From: an uncultured Lutimaribacter sp.
GTDB taxonomy: Bacteria > Pseudomonadota > Alphaproteobacteria > Rhodobacterales > Rhodobacteraceae
DNA: 32,918 nt
Direction: 5' to 3'
Assembly (NCBI GenBank): GCA_913061505.1
Contig: CAJXSO010000032.1
Coordinates: 1 to 32,918 of the forward strand
Positions within the stretch are counted from its first letter, which is position 1. Each line of letters starts with the position of its first letter. Shown in pieces: positions 1 through 9,288 of this stretch. The position numbers were made by a program, and so were the translations under genes. The notes under the pieces were generated by a model that worked only from the letters and a program-made list of their open reading frames with translations, did not search any database and was not told the origin of the DNA.

Positions 1-656
1 ACCCCCAGATGGCGGGCAAGATTGGCCATCACGAACAGCAAATCGCCCATTTCCTCTTCGATCTCGTCAGGCCCCAGCTGGGCCTTGGCCTCGGCCAATT
101 CGGCGGCCTCTTCCACCAGCTTATCCAGCACCTGGGCGGTGTCGGGCCAGTCAAACCCCACCCGCGCGGCGCGCTTTTGCAGCTTGTGGGCGCGCAGCAG
201 CGCCGGCAGGCCGATGGCCACGCCATCTAGCACGCCAGTTTCGGCGCGCGCGGCGCGTTCGGCGGCCTTGATCTGCTCCCAATCCTGGGTTTGCTGCTGG
301 GCGGTTTTTTCGCGGCTTTCATCGCCAAACACATGCGGATGGCGGGCCACCATTTTATCGCTCATGGTGTTGGCCACGTCATCGAAAGTGAACAGCCCCG
401 CCTCGGCGGCCATTTGCGCGTGAAACACCGATTGAAACAGCAGATCGCCCAGCTCGCCCTTTAGCTCGTCCCAGGCCTGGCGCTCGATCGCGTCGGCCAC
501 CTCGTAGGCCTCTTCAATCGTGTAGGGGGCGATGGTGGCGAAATTTTGCTCGATATCCCATGGGCAGCCGGTGTCTGGGTCGCGCAAGCGCCGCATTATT
601 TCCAGTAACCGTGGCATTCCACCGTTGGGATCGTGTATCAAGCTGTCGTCAGGCAT
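1..656 (-). CDS. mazG: Nucleoside triphosphate pyrophosphohydrolase MazG (3' end cut by window)
   Basis: MazG hydrolyses (d)NTPs to the monophosphate and pyrophosphate and is thought to clear abnormal nucleotides in the cytoplasm. Reading from ATG at 656-654, the frame stays open to the window edge (218 full codons; the family is usually about 260-280 aa, so roughly 50 residues are missing). The N-terminal domain shows the family pattern: GCPWD, then EEAYE, then DELKGELGDLLFQ, which together give the acidic Mg-binding EExxE...ExxD residues. MVARHPHVFGDE follows. A second MazG repeat near the edge reads VEEAAELAEA...EIEEEMGDLLF. The gene is divergent from the M20 amidohydrolase across a 62-base gap. 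Family assignment is firm; the C-terminus is not visible. Confidence 0.93.
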   Translation of the reverse strand, partial: MPDDSLIHDPNGGMPRLLEIMRRLRDPDTGCPWDIEQNFATIAPYTIEEAYEVADAIERQAWDELKGELGDLLFQSVFHAQMAAEAGLFTFDDVANTMSDKMVARHPHVFGDESREKTAQQQTQDWEQIKAAERAARAETGVLDGVAIGLPALLRAHKLQKRAARVGFDWPDTAQVLDKLVEEAAELAEAKAQLGPDEIEEEMGDLLFVMANLARHLG

Positions 657-718
657 TGCGATGGCTCCGCTCTTGGGGTCAAGTGCAACCTTGAGCATTC
701 GCCAACAGGAGTCCACCC

Positions 719-1885
719 ATGCCCGTGATCAACCGCATTGCCAGCTATGCCCAAGACATGGCCGCATGGCGCCAACATTTGCACCAAAACCCGGAACTGG
801 GCTTTGAGTGCCACGAAACCGCCGCCTTTGTCGAACAGCAGCTGCGCGGCTTTGGCATCACCGAAATTCACACCGGCATTGCGAAAACCGGTATCGTGGC
901 GCTGATCGAGGGGCAGGGCGATGGCCCCACAATTGGCCTGCGCGCCGATATGGATGCGCTGCCCATTCTGGAAGAAACCAATGCGCCCTACGCCAGCCAG
1001 ATCCCCGGCAAAATGCATGCCTGTGGCCATGATGGCCACACCACCATGCTGCTTGGCGCGGCGCGCTATCTGGCCGAGACACGCAATTTTTCGGGCCGGG
1101 TGGCGCTGATTTTCCAACCCGCCGAAGAAGATGGCGGCGGCGGCGGCGTGATGGTGGAAGAAGGCATCATGGAGCGGTTCGATATCGCCCAGGTTTACGC
1201 CCTGCATAACGCCCCCGGTGTGCCCTTTGGCCAGTTTATCACCTGCCCGGGGCCGATTATGGCGGCGGTTGACAGTTTTCACATCGATATTCGCGGTTTG
1301 GGCGGCCATGGCGCCATGCCGCATGAAACCCGCGATCCGGTGGTGGCGGCCCTGGCCATTGGGCAGGCCATTCAAACCATCAGCAGCCGCAACCATTATG
1401 CGCTGGATGATCTGGTTGTTTCGATCACGCAAATTCACACGGGTTCTGCCGAAAACATCGTGCCGGAAACCGCCTATCTGGGGGGCACGGTGCGCACCTT
1501 TGACAAGGGCGTGCAGGCCATGGTGCGCCGCCGGATGGAGGCAATCGTGCAGGGCACGGCGGCGGCCTTTGATGTAGAGGCGGTGCTGCGCTATCATGTG
1601 TATTACCCCTCAACCATCAACCATGCCGCCGAAACCGAATTCGCAGTTTCGGTGGCCACCGAGGTGGTTGGCCCCGATCTGGTCGATGGTGCCGCCAGCC
1701 GCGAAATGGGGGCCGAGGATTTTTCCTACATGCTCGAAGCGCGCCCCGGGGCTTATTTGTTTCTGGGCCAGGGCGAGGGTGCGGGCCTGCATCAGGCGGG
1801 CTATGATTTCAACGACGAGGTGGCCCCCATTGGCGCCTCGTTCTTTGCGCGTCTTGTGGAACGCGCGCAACCAGTGGCGGGCTGA
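719..1885 (+). CDS. M20-family metal-dependent amidohydrolase (hippurate hydrolase / N-acyl-amino acid amidohydrolase type)
   Basis: This is a 388-aa cytoplasmic zinc amidohydrolase, the usual length for the M20D subfamily, which removes acyl groups from N-acylated amino acids or related amides. Metal-site motifs are visible: RADMDALP, MHACGHDGH near residues 100-108, QPAEE near 137, and near the C-terminus MGAEDFSYML. A dimerisation/lid domain with GLGGHGAMPH sits in the middle. The ATG at 719 is preceded by a good ribosome site (AGGAG at 707-711). It lies 3 bases upstream of the agmatinase-family gene, so the two are probably co-transcribed and may act together on nitrogenous compounds. The exact substrate cannot be read from the sequence. 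Confidence 0.9.
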   Translation: MPVINRIASYAQDMAAWRQHLHQNPELGFECHETAAFVEQQLRGFGITEIHTGIAKTGIVALIEGQGDGPTIGLRADMDALPILEETNAPYASQIPGKMHACGHDGHTTMLLGAARYLAETRNFSGRVALIFQPAEEDGGGGGVMVEEGIMERFDIAQVYALHNAPGVPFGQFITCPGPIMAAVDSFHIDIRGLGGHGAMPHETRDPVVAALAIGQAIQTISSRNHYALDDLVVSITQIHTGSAENIVPETAYLGGTVRTFDKGVQAMVRRRMEAIVQGTAAAFDVEAVLRYHVYYPSTINHAAETEFAVSVATEVVGPDLVDGAASREMGAEDFSYMLEARPGAYLFLGQGEGAGLHQAGYDFNDEVAPIGASFFARLVERAQPVAG

Positions 1886-1888
1886 ACC

Positions 1889-2869
1889 ATGAGCTTAGAA
1901 GATGCAAAAAACCAAATAGATCATGCCTTTACCCGGCAAGATTTGCGCGGCCCAAGTTTCGAGAACACATTTGGTGGGGCAACATCTTTTTTGCGTCGCC
2001 GCTACAGCAAAGATCTGGCCGGGGTCGATCTGGCGGTTACGGGCGTGCCTTTTGACCAGGCGGTGACCAACCGCAGCGGCACGCGCCTGGGCCCGCGCGC
2101 CATCCGCGAGGCCAGCGCGCTGCAAAGCCCCGATGCCCCCTTTGGCTGGGGCTATGATCCTTTGTCGGAATTTGCCATCGTCGATTATGGCGATCTGGCC
2201 TTTGATTATGCCATGCCCGCCGAATTTCCCGCGCGCCTGCACCACCATATCAGCACGATTTTGGCGGCAGGCGCAGGCAGCGTGGTGCTGGGGGGCGATC
2301 ATTCCATTACCCTACCGATCTTGCAGGCCTATGCAGAAAAACACGGGCCGCTTTCGGTTTTGCAATTTGATGCGCATTCCGACACATGGGCCGATGACAA
2401 TTTCCAGCGCATCGATCATGGCACCTTTCTGTATAAGGCGGTGAAACTGGGCTATGTTGACCCTGCTCGCTCGGTTCAGGTGGGCATTCGCACCGATAAC
2501 CCCGATACGCTGGGCTTTCACATCATCGATGCGCCGCGCGTGCATGCCTTAGGGCCTGCCGGCACGGTTTCAGAAATTATGCAGGTGCTGGGCACGCATC
2601 CCACCTATCTGACGTTTGACATCGATTGTCTGGATCCGGCCTTTGCGCCGGGCACTGGCACGCCGGTTTGGGGTGGGTTGGCCAGCTGGCAGGCCGCGGC
2701 CATTTTGCGGGGGCTTGCGGGCATAAACCTGCTGGGCGGCGATGTGGTCGAGGTATCGCCCCCCTTTGACACCACCGGCGCCACCGCCATTGCCGCAGCC
2801 CATGTGGCAACCGAAATCATTGCGCTTTGGGGCTGGACGCGCCGCGCAGGGCAGGGGGATGCGGAATGA
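1889..2869 (+). CDS. speB: Agmatinase-family ureohydrolase (SpeB-like)
   Basis: This 326-aa manganese ureohydrolase of the arginase/agmatinase family would hydrolyse agmatine, or a related guanidino compound, to putrescine plus urea. The Mn-ligand motifs are all present: GGDHS near residue 135, DAHSDTW near 160, and DIDCLDPAFAPGTGTP near 245. These match the agmatinase rather than the arginase pattern. The N-terminal stretch of about 45 residues before the core is typical of bacterial agmatinases. The gene begins 3 bases after the amidohydrolase stop and overlaps the DUF1499 gene by 4 bases, so a three-gene operon is likely. Other guanidino substrates (guanidinobutyrate, guanidinopropionate) cannot be excluded. 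Confidence 0.88.
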   Translation: MSLEDAKNQIDHAFTRQDLRGPSFENTFGGATSFLRRRYSKDLAGVDLAVTGVPFDQAVTNRSGTRLGPRAIREASALQSPDAPFGWGYDPLSEFAIVDYGDLAFDYAMPAEFPARLHHHISTILAAGAGSVVLGGDHSITLPILQAYAEKHGPLSVLQFDAHSDTWADDNFQRIDHGTFLYKAVKLGYVDPARSVQVGIRTDNPDTLGFHIIDAPRVHALGPAGTVSEIMQVLGTHPTYLTFDIDCLDPAFAPGTGTPVWGGLASWQAAAILRGLAGINLLGGDVVEVSPPFDTTGATAIAAAHVATEIIALWGWTRRAGQGDAE

Positions 2870-3294
2870 AAATGATCATCGCGATTGTGGTTTTGGTTGT
2901 GGGGGCGGGCATGGCCTATGTGCGGCTGGCCCCCAGCGATGGCGCGCGTTGGCACAGGGCCAGTGGCTTGGCCGATCTGGGCGATTTCGCAGCGCCGGGC
3001 GGCTTTACCCACCGGCGGGCCATGGCCGCGGGCACGGGGGCTGCGGGTTTGGAAAAACTGGCCGCCGTGGCGCAGGCAACGCCCCGCACGCAGGTGTTGG
3101 CTGGCAGCGTAGCAGACGGGATGATCACGTTTGTCACGCGCTCGAAATTTTTTGGGTTTCCCGATTACACCACCCTGTCGCTGCAAGGCGATGTGCTAGA
3201 GCTGCACGCGCGGCTGCGCTTTGGCAAATCTGATCTGGGGGTCAATCAGGCGCGGGTGCAGGCATGGCTGCAAGCCGCAGGCCTGACGCAATAA
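2866..3294 (+). CDS. DUF1499 family protein
   Basis: This 142-aa protein has an N-terminal membrane segment (MIIAIVVLVVGAGMAYV, about residues 3-17), then a soluble domain of the DUF1499 type. The end shows the typical pattern: TRSKFFGFPDY, then LHARLRFGKSDLGVN, then RVQAW. The ATG at 2866 overlaps the agmatinase-family stop (ATGA), which decides this start over an in-frame codon 39 bases earlier. The family is common in alphaproteobacteria and has no firmly established biochemical function. The single membrane segment suggests a protein anchored at the inner membrane with the domain outside the cytoplasm. Translational coupling suggests a link to the upstream pair, but nothing in the sequence says what it does. 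Confidence 0.85.
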   Translation: MKMIIAIVVLVVGAGMAYVRLAPSDGARWHRASGLADLGDFAAPGGFTHRRAMAAGTGAAGLEKLAAVAQATPRTQVLAGSVADGMITFVTRSKFFGFPDYTTLSLQGDVLELHARLRFGKSDLGVNQARVQAWLQAAGLTQ

Positions 3295-3345
3295 CAACAA
3301 ACGCGCCCCCTTGACCGCGGGGCCGCGACAGGGCAGGGCAAGGCC

Positions 3346-4392
3346 ATGATTTCGAACGACCGTTTGCACCAGATCACCGAGCGCTTTCAATTTCTCGAGG
3401 CAAAAATGTCGGCGGGCGGGGGCGATATTGCCGCGCTCGGGCGCGAATATGCCGAACTGCGCCCCATTGTCACCCAGATCGAGGAATGGCACCGCCTGCA
3501 GGCCGATATTGCCGAGGCCGAAGCCATGTTGGCCGACCCCGAGATGCGCGCGCTGGCCGAAGAGGAACTGCCCGCATTGAAAGCGCGCCTGCCCCAGGCT
3601 GAACATGCGCTGCAGCTGGCGCTTTTGCCCAAAGACGCAGCCGATGCGCGCCCTGCGATGATCGAAATTCGCCCCGGCACCGGCGGCGACGAGGCGGCGC
3701 TGTTTGCCGGCGATCTTTTGCGCATGTATCAGCGCTATGCCGAGGCGCGGGGCTGGTCTTTTCAGATCATCGAGCGGCAGGAAACCGAATTGGGCGGCAT
3801 CAAAGAGGTGGTTGCCCGGGTGGGCGGCGAGGGGGTGTTTGCCCGGCTGAAATTTGAATCCGGTGTGCACCGGGTTCAGCGCGTGCCAGAAACGGAATCG
3901 GGCGGGCGCATTCACACCTCGGCGGCCACCGTGGCCGTGCTGCCCGAAGCCGAAGAGGTGGATATCCACATCGATCCGAATGATCTGCGCATCGATACCA
4001 TGCGCAGCTCGGGCGCGGGGGGGCAGCATGTGAACACCACCGATTCTGCGGTGCGTATCACCCATATTCCCACCGGGCTGGTGGTGACCAGCTCGGAGAA
4101 ATCCCAACACCAAAACCGCGCCATTGCCATGCAAGTGCTGCGCGCGCGCCTTTATGATATGGAACGCAGCCGCACGGATGCGGCGCGCGCCGCCGATCGC
4201 AAGGCGCAGGTGGGCAGCGGCGATCGCAGCGAGCGGATCCGCACCTATAATTTCCCTCAGGGGCGCATGACCGATCATCGCATTGGCCTGACGCTCTATA
4301 AGCTGGATCAGATCTTGCAAGGCGATCTGGACGAGATCGTGAACGCGCTAATCGCAGAACACCAGGCCGCGCTGCTGGCCCTGCAGGAATGA
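3346..4392 (+). CDS. prfA: Peptide chain release factor 1
   Basis: RF1 reads UAA and UAG stop codons and triggers hydrolysis of peptidyl-tRNA. The 348-aa product has the normal RF1 length. A coiled N-terminal domain comes first, then the codon-recognition region with the alphaproteobacterial PxT form (PETES). The peptidyl-transferase loop [10 protein letters not shown] follows, whose GGQ glutamine is the substrate of PrmC. The C-terminal [11 protein letters not shown]...DHRIGLTL is canonical. The ATG at 3346 follows a purine-rich stretch (AGGGCAGGGCAAGG). The prmC gene starts inside the prfA stop with a 4-base overlap, so the methylase and its substrate are translated together. Confidence 0.97.
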   Translation: MISNDRLHQITERFQFLEAKMSAGGGDIAALGREYAELRPIVTQIEEWHRLQADIAEAEAMLADPEMRALAEEELPALKARLPQAEHALQLALLPKDAADARPAMIEIRPGTGGDEAALFAGDLLRMYQRYAEARGWSFQIIERQETELGGIKEVVARVGGEGVFARLKFESGVHRVQRVPETESGGRIHTSAATVAVLPEAEEVDIHIDPNDLRIDTMRSSGAGGQHVNTTDSAVRITHIPTGLVVTSSEKSQHQNRAIAMQVLRARLYDMERSRTDAARAADRKAQVGSGDRSERIRTYNFPQGRMTDHRIGLTLYKLDQILQGDLDEIVNALIAEHQAALLALQE

Positions 4393-5234
4393 GCCGCAGC
4401 TTTCAAACAGCCCTGGGCGATGGGCGGGCGCTATTGGCAAAGGCCGGCGTGGCCGGCGCCGAACGCGACGCGTTGCGCCTGTTGGCCCATGCCGCGGGCT
4501 GGGATGTGGGGCGGCTTAGCATCGAGCTGGGCCAACCCATTCCCAGTGATATCGCCGCACGGTTTGACCACGCAATCGCGCAGCGCGCCGCCGGGCGCCC
4601 GGTGGCCAAAATCACCGGCTGGCGCGATTTTTGGGCCGGGCGGTTTCGCGTCACCGATGATGTGCTGGATCCGCGCCCCGATACCGAAACCTTGATCGAA
4701 GCGGCCTTGCAGCATCCGTTTCAGCGGGTGCTGGATCTGGGCACGGGATCGGGCTGTATCGTGCTGTCTTTATTGGCCGAAAGGCCCGCCGCCACGGGGG
4801 TGGGCTGCGATATTTCGCCCGCCGCTTTGGATGTGGCGCGCGCCAACGCCGCCGATCATGGGCTTGGCCCGCGGGTTTCCTTTGTGCAATCGGATTGGTT
4901 TTCCGCCATCGAGGGCAGTTTTGATCTGGTGGTGTCAAACCCGCCCTATATCGCGCTGGATGAAATGGCTGATCTGGCCATCGAGGTGCGCGCGCATGAC
5001 CCGTTTTGCGCGCTCTCAGATGGTGGCGATGGCTTGGGCGCCTATCGCAGCATCGCTGCGGGAATTGGCCGGGTTTTGCGCCCCAATGGCATGATTTTGG
5101 TGGAAATCGGCCCCAGCCAAGCCGCCGCCGTGGCGCAGTTGTTTCAAAACGCAGGGCTTGTTGAGATTGCCGTGCTGCCAGATTTAGACGGGCGTGACCG
5201 CGTGGTATGCGCGAAAGCGCCACGAATTTGGTAA
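4389..5234 (+). CDS. prmC: Peptide chain release factor N5-glutamine methyltransferase
   Basis: PrmC methylates the glutamine of the GGQ loop in release factors, using S-adenosylmethionine. The 281-aa product has an N-terminal helical domain that binds the release factor and includes the [14 protein letters not shown] element. A Rossmann methyltransferase domain follows with motif I DLGTGSGC (near residue 117) and the catalytic NPPYI (near 185). The start ATG overlaps the prfA stop (ATGA), the usual arrangement. A Trp residue just before the TAA stop ends the protein. The downstream gene is separated by about 210 bases and probably has its own promoter. Confidence 0.96.
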   Translation: MSRSFQTALGDGRALLAKAGVAGAERDALRLLAHAAGWDVGRLSIELGQPIPSDIAARFDHAIAQRAAGRPVAKITGWRDFWAGRFRVTDDVLDPRPDTETLIEAALQHPFQRVLDLGTGSGCIVLSLLAERPAATGVGCDISPAALDVARANAADHGLGPRVSFVQSDWFSAIEGSFDLVVSNPPYIALDEMADLAIEVRAHDPFCALSDGGDGLGAYRSIAAGIGRVLRPNGMILVEIGPSQAAAVAQLFQNAGLVEIAVLPDLDGRDRVVCAKAPRIW

Positions 5235-5270
5235 ATTCGCAGCATCTGATGCAAATTTTGCGAAGAATTG
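5224..5270 (+). other. Nested inverted repeats just after prmC
   Basis: Several overlapping inverted repeats lie at the prmC stop. AATTTG (5225-5230) pairs with CAAATT (5252-5257). GCATC pairs with GATGC (5242-5252). TTCGCA (5236-5241) pairs with TGCGAA (5259-5264). The first and third stems exclude each other. There is no run of T after them, so this is not a standard terminator. It could slow or end prmC transcription or be chance. Confidence 0.3.
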
Positions 5271-5446
5271 GCGCCAAGCCCCTTGTCAGCCGCGCGCATA
5301 CATGATTACTCAACCCTGTCAGTGCAGTGGATCGGGTTTCGGTCCCCTTTGACATCAAGCCAAAAACTTGTCGGCCTGCAGAAATTATGGCGCATAGGGC
5401 GCCTGACGGTCGGCACAGCGCATGAATGAAGGCTGGAATTCAAGGT

Positions 5447-6082
5447 ATGAGATCATCGAAATCGCGTTCGCGGTCGAAATCGAACCGTAACAATAACAAC
5501 CGTTCGATGGGCAATATTGTCAACCGGGTGTTCGACAGTTCTGGCCCCGAAGGCAAAGTGCGCGGAACGCCGCAGCAAATCATCGAAAAATACAACCAGC
5601 TGGCCCGCGATGCACAGCTTGGCAACGACCGGGTGGCGGCTGAAAACTTTCAGCAACACGCCGAGCATTATTTGCGTATGCTGAGCGCTGCACAAAAAGA
5701 AATGGATGCCCGCCGCGAAGAGCAAGAGCGCCAGAACCGCGAACGCCAGGCCGAACGCGACCGCGATCGCCAGCAGCGCCAGGAAAACAACGACCAACCC
5801 CAGCCAGAGCCCGAGGCCAGCAGCGCCGATGTGGTGATGGGCGATGAAAGCGACAGCAGCGGCTTGGTGGAAACCCCGGAAAACCGCGCGGCCGCCCCCG
5901 CAGATGCGCCCCAGCAAGCCGCCGCAGCCCCCGAGGCCGATGATGCCGCAGCCACCGCCGCACCCGAGGCCCCGGCAAAGCCAAAGCGCCCGCGCAAACC
6001 GCGCGCCCCGCGCAAGGCTGCTGGCACCCCGAAAGAGGCCGCATCTGACGCAGCCGAGGAAAATTCGCAGGCGGCGGAATAA
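5447..6082 (+). CDS. DUF4167 domain protein (putative RNA-binding, basic/low-complexity)
   Basis: The product is 211 aa from ATG 5447. An in-frame ATG 21 bases upstream exists, but the family typically begins MRSSKSRSRSKSN, so 5447 is preferred. The N-terminal part is rich in Arg, Ser and Asn and leads into the DUF4167 core (NRVFDSSGPEGKVRGT, then IIEKYNQLARDAQLGNDRVAAENF). A highly charged Glu/Arg/Gln helix follows (about residues 85-115). The tail is low-complexity, rich in Ala and Pro, with a Lys/Arg patch (KPKRPRKPRAPRK). The family is widespread in alphaproteobacteria next to prmC and has no established role. The basic ends suggest nucleic-acid or ribosome contact, which is inference. 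Confidence 0.85.
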   Translation: MRSSKSRSRSKSNRNNNNRSMGNIVNRVFDSSGPEGKVRGTPQQIIEKYNQLARDAQLGNDRVAAENFQQHAEHYLRMLSAAQKEMDARREEQERQNRERQAERDRDRQQRQENNDQPQPEPEASSADVVMGDESDSSGLVETPENRAAAPADAPQQAAAAPEADDAAATAAPEAPAKPKRPRKPRAPRKAAGTPKEAASDAAEENSQAAE

Positions 6083-6109
6083 CGCCCCTGCGCAGTCACG
6101 CAAAATTGG

Positions 6110-6143
6110 CGCCCGCCAGAAAGGCATCTGCCTAGGGGGGCGC
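6110..6143. terminator. Possible bidirectional stem-loop between DUF4167 gene and rsmA
   Basis: Between the convergent DUF4167 gene and rsmA, GCGCCC near 6110-6115 can pair with GGGCGC near 6138-6143. These enclose a small inner hairpin (AGGC/GCCT) at about 6123-6134. No T-tract follows on either strand. The position fits a shared terminator for converging genes, but the structure is weak. Confidence 0.25.
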
Positions 6144-6167
6144 AAAGACAGCCGTGTTTAAAGCCGC

Positions 6168-7010
6168 CTAGGGCTGCGCCACCAGCCGCGCCAGGGCGCA
6201 AAACCGCTCTAGATCGATGGTTTCTGCACGGTCGGTGGGCTTGATGCCTGCCGCCAGCAAACGGTCTTCAATATCGGGGGCCGCCCCTTTCAGGGCCGCG
6301 CGCAGCATCTTGCGCCGCTGGTTAAAGGCCTGGGCCACGATCCGTTCCAAAACCTTGGCATCGCAAGGATAGCGCGGCGCGGGCAGCGCCTGGATATGGA
6401 CCACAGCGCTGCTCACCTTTGGCGGCGGCGAAAATGCCTCGGGCGGCAAGTTCAGCACAATGCGGGCGTTGCTGCGCCATTGCGCCAACAGCGCCAAACG
6501 CCCATAGGCCTTGCTGCCGGGCTGCGCCACGATCCGCTCGGCCACCTCGCGCTGAAACATCAAGGTCAGGCTGCTCCAGACCGGGGGCCATTCTGGCGGG
6601 GTCAGCCAGCGCACCAGCAATTCGGTGCCCACGTTATAAGGCAGGTTGGCCACCACCCGCACCGGCGGCGTGAGGTGATCTAGCGGGTTAATCTCTAGCG
6701 CGTCGCCATTGATCACCTGCAGCCGGTCGGGGTAGGCCTGCGCAATTTGCGCCAGCGCCGGCATGCAGCGCTGGTCTTTTTCCACGGCCAGCACCCGCCG
6801 CGCGCCTTCGGCCAATAGCCCGCGGGTGAGCCCGCCGGGCCCGGGGCCAATTTCCAAAATATCGCTTTGCGTCAAATCACCGGCTTGGCGGGCGATTTTG
6901 GCGGTCAGGTTTAGATCCAACAGGAAATTTTGCCCCAATGCCTTTTTCGCAACCAGCCCATGGGTGGCAATGACCTCGCGCAGCGGGGGAAGGGTATCTA
7001 TGGCGCTCAT
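6168..7010 (-). CDS. rsmA: 16S rRNA dimethyladenosine transferase (KsgA/RsmA)
   Basis: RsmA dimethylates two adjacent adenosines in the loop of helix 45 of 16S rRNA during late 30S assembly. The 280-aa protein shows KKALGQNFL (residues 22-30), SAM motif [11 protein letters not shown] (near 53-62), acidic residue E77 for SAM ribose binding (AVEKD), and the catalytic NLPYN (near 121-125). The C-terminal domain includes FNQRRKMLR, the RNA-contacting segment of the family. It is the last gene of the minus-strand lptF-to-rsmA run, 48 bases downstream of pdxA. The surA-pdxA-rsmA order is also known from enterobacteria, which supports the calls of all three. Confidence 0.97.
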   Translation of the reverse strand: MSAIDTLPPLREVIATHGLVAKKALGQNFLLDLNLTAKIARQAGDLTQSDILEIGPGPGGLTRGLLAEGARRVLAVEKDQRCMPALAQIAQAYPDRLQVINGDALEINPLDHLTPPVRVVANLPYNVGTELLVRWLTPPEWPPVWSSLTLMFQREVAERIVAQPGSKAYGRLALLAQWRSNARIVLNLPPEAFSPPPKVSSAVVHIQALPAPRYPCDAKVLERIVAQAFNQRRKMLRAALKGAAPDIEDRLLAAGIKPTDRAETIDLERFCALARLVAQP

Positions 7011-7058
7011 AGCTGTTCCATCACTGAAATTGTGGGCTTTGGCAAGCGCAGATGCCGC

Positions 7059-8048
7059 CTAGGGGCAATTGTGGGGGGCGCCCTGGCGGGCCTTGGCCAT
7101 GTCAGCCGCCATGCGCAGCGCCGCAATCAGGCTGCTGGGGTTGGCCTGCCCACGCCCCGCGATATCGAATGCGGTGCCATGATCGGGCGATGTGCGCACA
7201 AAGGGCAACCCCAGGCTGACATTGACGCCATGATCGAAATCGATGGTTTTGATGGGGATCAGCGCTTGGTCGTGATACATGCAGATGGCCACGTCATAAC
7301 CGGCCCGCGCGCGGGCATGAAACATCGTATCGGCGGGCAGGGGGCCCAAGATATCGATGCCTTGCGCGCGCATCTGCGCCAAAAGCGGCGCAATCCAGCG
7401 CAGCTCTTCCTGGCCCATGGCGCCGCCTTCGCCGGCATGGGGGTTTAGGCCTGCCACGGCGATGCGCGGCGCCTTTAGCCCAAAATCGCGGATCAGTGCC
7501 GCATGGGTGATGGTGATGGTCTGGCGCAGCAGATCAGGGGTAAGGGCCTGCGCCACCGCGCTGAGGGGAATGTGAATGGTGGCCGGAACCACCCGCAGCG
7601 CAGCACAGGCCAGCATCATCACAACCTCGCGCTGCCCCGCCAAATGCGCCAAAAATTCGGTATGCCCGGGAAAGGCAAAGCCAGCCCCATCTTGCAGGGC
7701 TTTTTTGTGAATGGGGGCTGTACAAAGCGCGCTGGCCTGAGCGGTTTGCACAAACCCAACAGCCTGTTCGATAACAGAAATCACATGGGCGGCATGGGCT
7801 GGGTTTGCGCGCCCGGGCATGGCCGGCGGGCCGAAATCATGGGCCAGAACCGGCAGGCCATGGGCCATGGCGGTGGCTGCTTGGGCGGGGGTGTCAATCT
7901 GCACAACGGGCGTATCTTGGGGCAGGTGGCGCGGATCGCCCAGCCAGAAAAACGCCAATTCATCTTTCAGGGCCTGCCATGCCAAGGGCGCCAATTCCGG
8001 GCCAATCCCTGCAGGTTCGCCACAGGTTAACACCAAGGGCTGGGTCAT
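7059..8048 (-). CDS. pdxA: 4-hydroxythreonine-4-phosphate dehydrogenase
   Basis: PdxA oxidises 4-phosphohydroxy-L-threonine with NAD(P) in the DXP-dependent route to pyridoxal 5'-phosphate. The 329-aa product has the usual length and family landmarks: TCGEPAGIGPE at the N-terminus, GHTEFLA (metal-binding His region), AGLNPHAGEGG, CMYHDQALIPIK (metal-binding His) and RTSPDHGTAFDIAG. The ATG overlaps the surA stop by 4 bases, so translation is coupled. PLP is the cofactor of both cysteine desulfurases encoded further along the window, though no direct regulatory link is visible. Confidence 0.96.
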   Translation of the reverse strand: MTQPLVLTCGEPAGIGPELAPLAWQALKDELAFFWLGDPRHLPQDTPVVQIDTPAQAATAMAHGLPVLAHDFGPPAMPGRANPAHAAHVISVIEQAVGFVQTAQASALCTAPIHKKALQDGAGFAFPGHTEFLAHLAGQREVVMMLACAALRVVPATIHIPLSAVAQALTPDLLRQTITITHAALIRDFGLKAPRIAVAGLNPHAGEGGAMGQEELRWIAPLLAQMRAQGIDILGPLPADTMFHARARAGYDVAICMYHDQALIPIKTIDFDHGVNVSLGLPFVRTSPDHGTAFDIAGRGQANPSSLIAALRMAADMAKARQGAPHNCP

Positions 8049-9283
8049 TGCGAAACGATCACCGCATCCGCCCGCATTTGCGCCAGCGCGCTTTTTGCAT
8101 AGCTGGCCAAGCGCTGGTTGCGCAGTGACGACAGCACCGCCTGCCGGTCGGTTTCGACATCAACCGCAGGGGTGCGCCCGCACAGCATGACCAACAGCAG
8201 ATCTTGGCCGTTGTTGCGCGTCAGGCTGTAGGACAGCTCGCCCGCGTCCAGCTTGGCCAATTCCAGCGCGATGTCATTTGCAATCTCGCCCGGTGCCACG
8301 CTTTGGCGGGTCAGCCGATCGGCCGGGCCGGCGCGGCCTACGGCAAACAGATCGTCACATGTGGCCACCTGGGCTGCAATTTCGGCGGCCTGGGCCAGGG
8401 TTTCGGCGCTGCGTCCGCCGGGCAGGCGGTAGGTGGCGTAATCGATCGCGGCATAGCTGGGCTGGGTCACGCCGGTTTCTTGAATATCGCGCAGCTGAAA
8501 CAGCGCGATGGCCCCGTTTAGCGGCAGCGGCTCGCTAACCTCGCCCGGGGCCAGGGCCAAAAGAACCGGGCGCAGCTGGGGCGGCAATTGGGTAAGCGGC
8601 GTCCAATCCAACCGCCCACCATTTTGGGCGCTGGGGGCGGCCGAAACCTGCGCTGCGGCCTGTGAAAAGGCCTGCACCGAGGTAAGTTTGCTGATTTGTT
8701 CGGCAATTTCCGTGGCGGCTTGGGCATTTTCAGGGGTCAGCGGAATGATGATTTCCGAGACCAGCACCCGCACATCGCTGCCGGCAGTAATGGCGCTGAT
8801 GGCGCGGTCAATTTCAGCTTCGGTGATTTTCACGCGCGGGCCAAAGGCCTGCGAGACATAGCGCCGCCAAAGCAGGCCCGCCTGCACGAAATCACGAAAT
8901 GTCTGCTCGGCCACGCCGGCGCGGGCAAGCACATCGATAAAATCCTGCGCCGCCATGCCCGAGCGCCCGGCAAATTCTTCCATCCCGGTTTCGATCTCGA
9001 CCTGCTCAAGCTCGAACCCTGCCGCGGTGGCGGCCTGGGTTTGCAGCCGTTCATCGATCAACTGTTCGCGCGCCAGCTTGCGCACATCGCCCGGGGCGCG
9101 CAGCACTTGCAGCATCAGGCTGCGTTGATCCAGCTCGAATTTGGTGATGACCTTGTCATTGACCTTGATTGCAGGCGCAAACAGGCCCTGGGCCTGCGCG
9201 GCCAAGGGGGCCAAAATGGCGGGCGCGCCGGCAAACAACGCCATGGCTGCGGCAAGGGCAAGGCGGCGAAGTGGGTAGGTCAT
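8045..9283 (-). CDS. surA: Periplasmic chaperone / parvulin-type peptidyl-prolyl isomerase SurA
   Basis: SurA escorts outer-membrane proteins, including LptD, across the periplasm. The 412-aa product begins with a Sec signal peptide (MTYPLRRLALAAAMALFAG, cleavage near AAQAQG). An N-terminal chaperone helix region follows (KVNDKVITKFELDQR, LIDERLQ). A single parvulin domain lies at about residues 170-275 (VLVSEIIIP, FSQAAAQVS, NGGRLDW, LAPGEVSEP). The C-terminal region is a further helix bundle. ATG 9283 is chosen over an in-frame TTG at 9301 because AGGAA lies 8-9 bases upstream of the ATG, and this start sits just beyond the lptD stop. One parvulin domain rather than two is common in alphaproteobacteria. 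Confidence 0.93.
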   Translation of the reverse strand: MTYPLRRLALAAAMALFAGAPAILAPLAAQAQGLFAPAIKVNDKVITKFELDQRSLMLQVLRAPGDVRKLAREQLIDERLQTQAATAAGFELEQVEIETGMEEFAGRSGMAAQDFIDVLARAGVAEQTFRDFVQAGLLWRRYVSQAFGPRVKITEAEIDRAISAITAGSDVRVLVSEIIIPLTPENAQAATEIAEQISKLTSVQAFSQAAAQVSAAPSAQNGGRLDWTPLTQLPPQLRPVLLALAPGEVSEPLPLNGAIALFQLRDIQETGVTQPSYAAIDYATYRLPGGRSAETLAQAAEIAAQVATCDDLFAVGRAGPADRLTRQSVAPGEIANDIALELAKLDAGELSYSLTRNNGQDLLLVMLCGRTPAVDVETDRQAVLSSLRNQRLASYAKSALAQMRADAVIVSQ

Positions 9284-9288
9284 ATCGG

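Noticed and set aside
5283-5397. Promoter candidates for the DUF4167 gene (TTGTCA at 5283, TTGACA at 5349).
   Set aside because: No acceptable -10 lies 16-18 bases after either; not reported as features.
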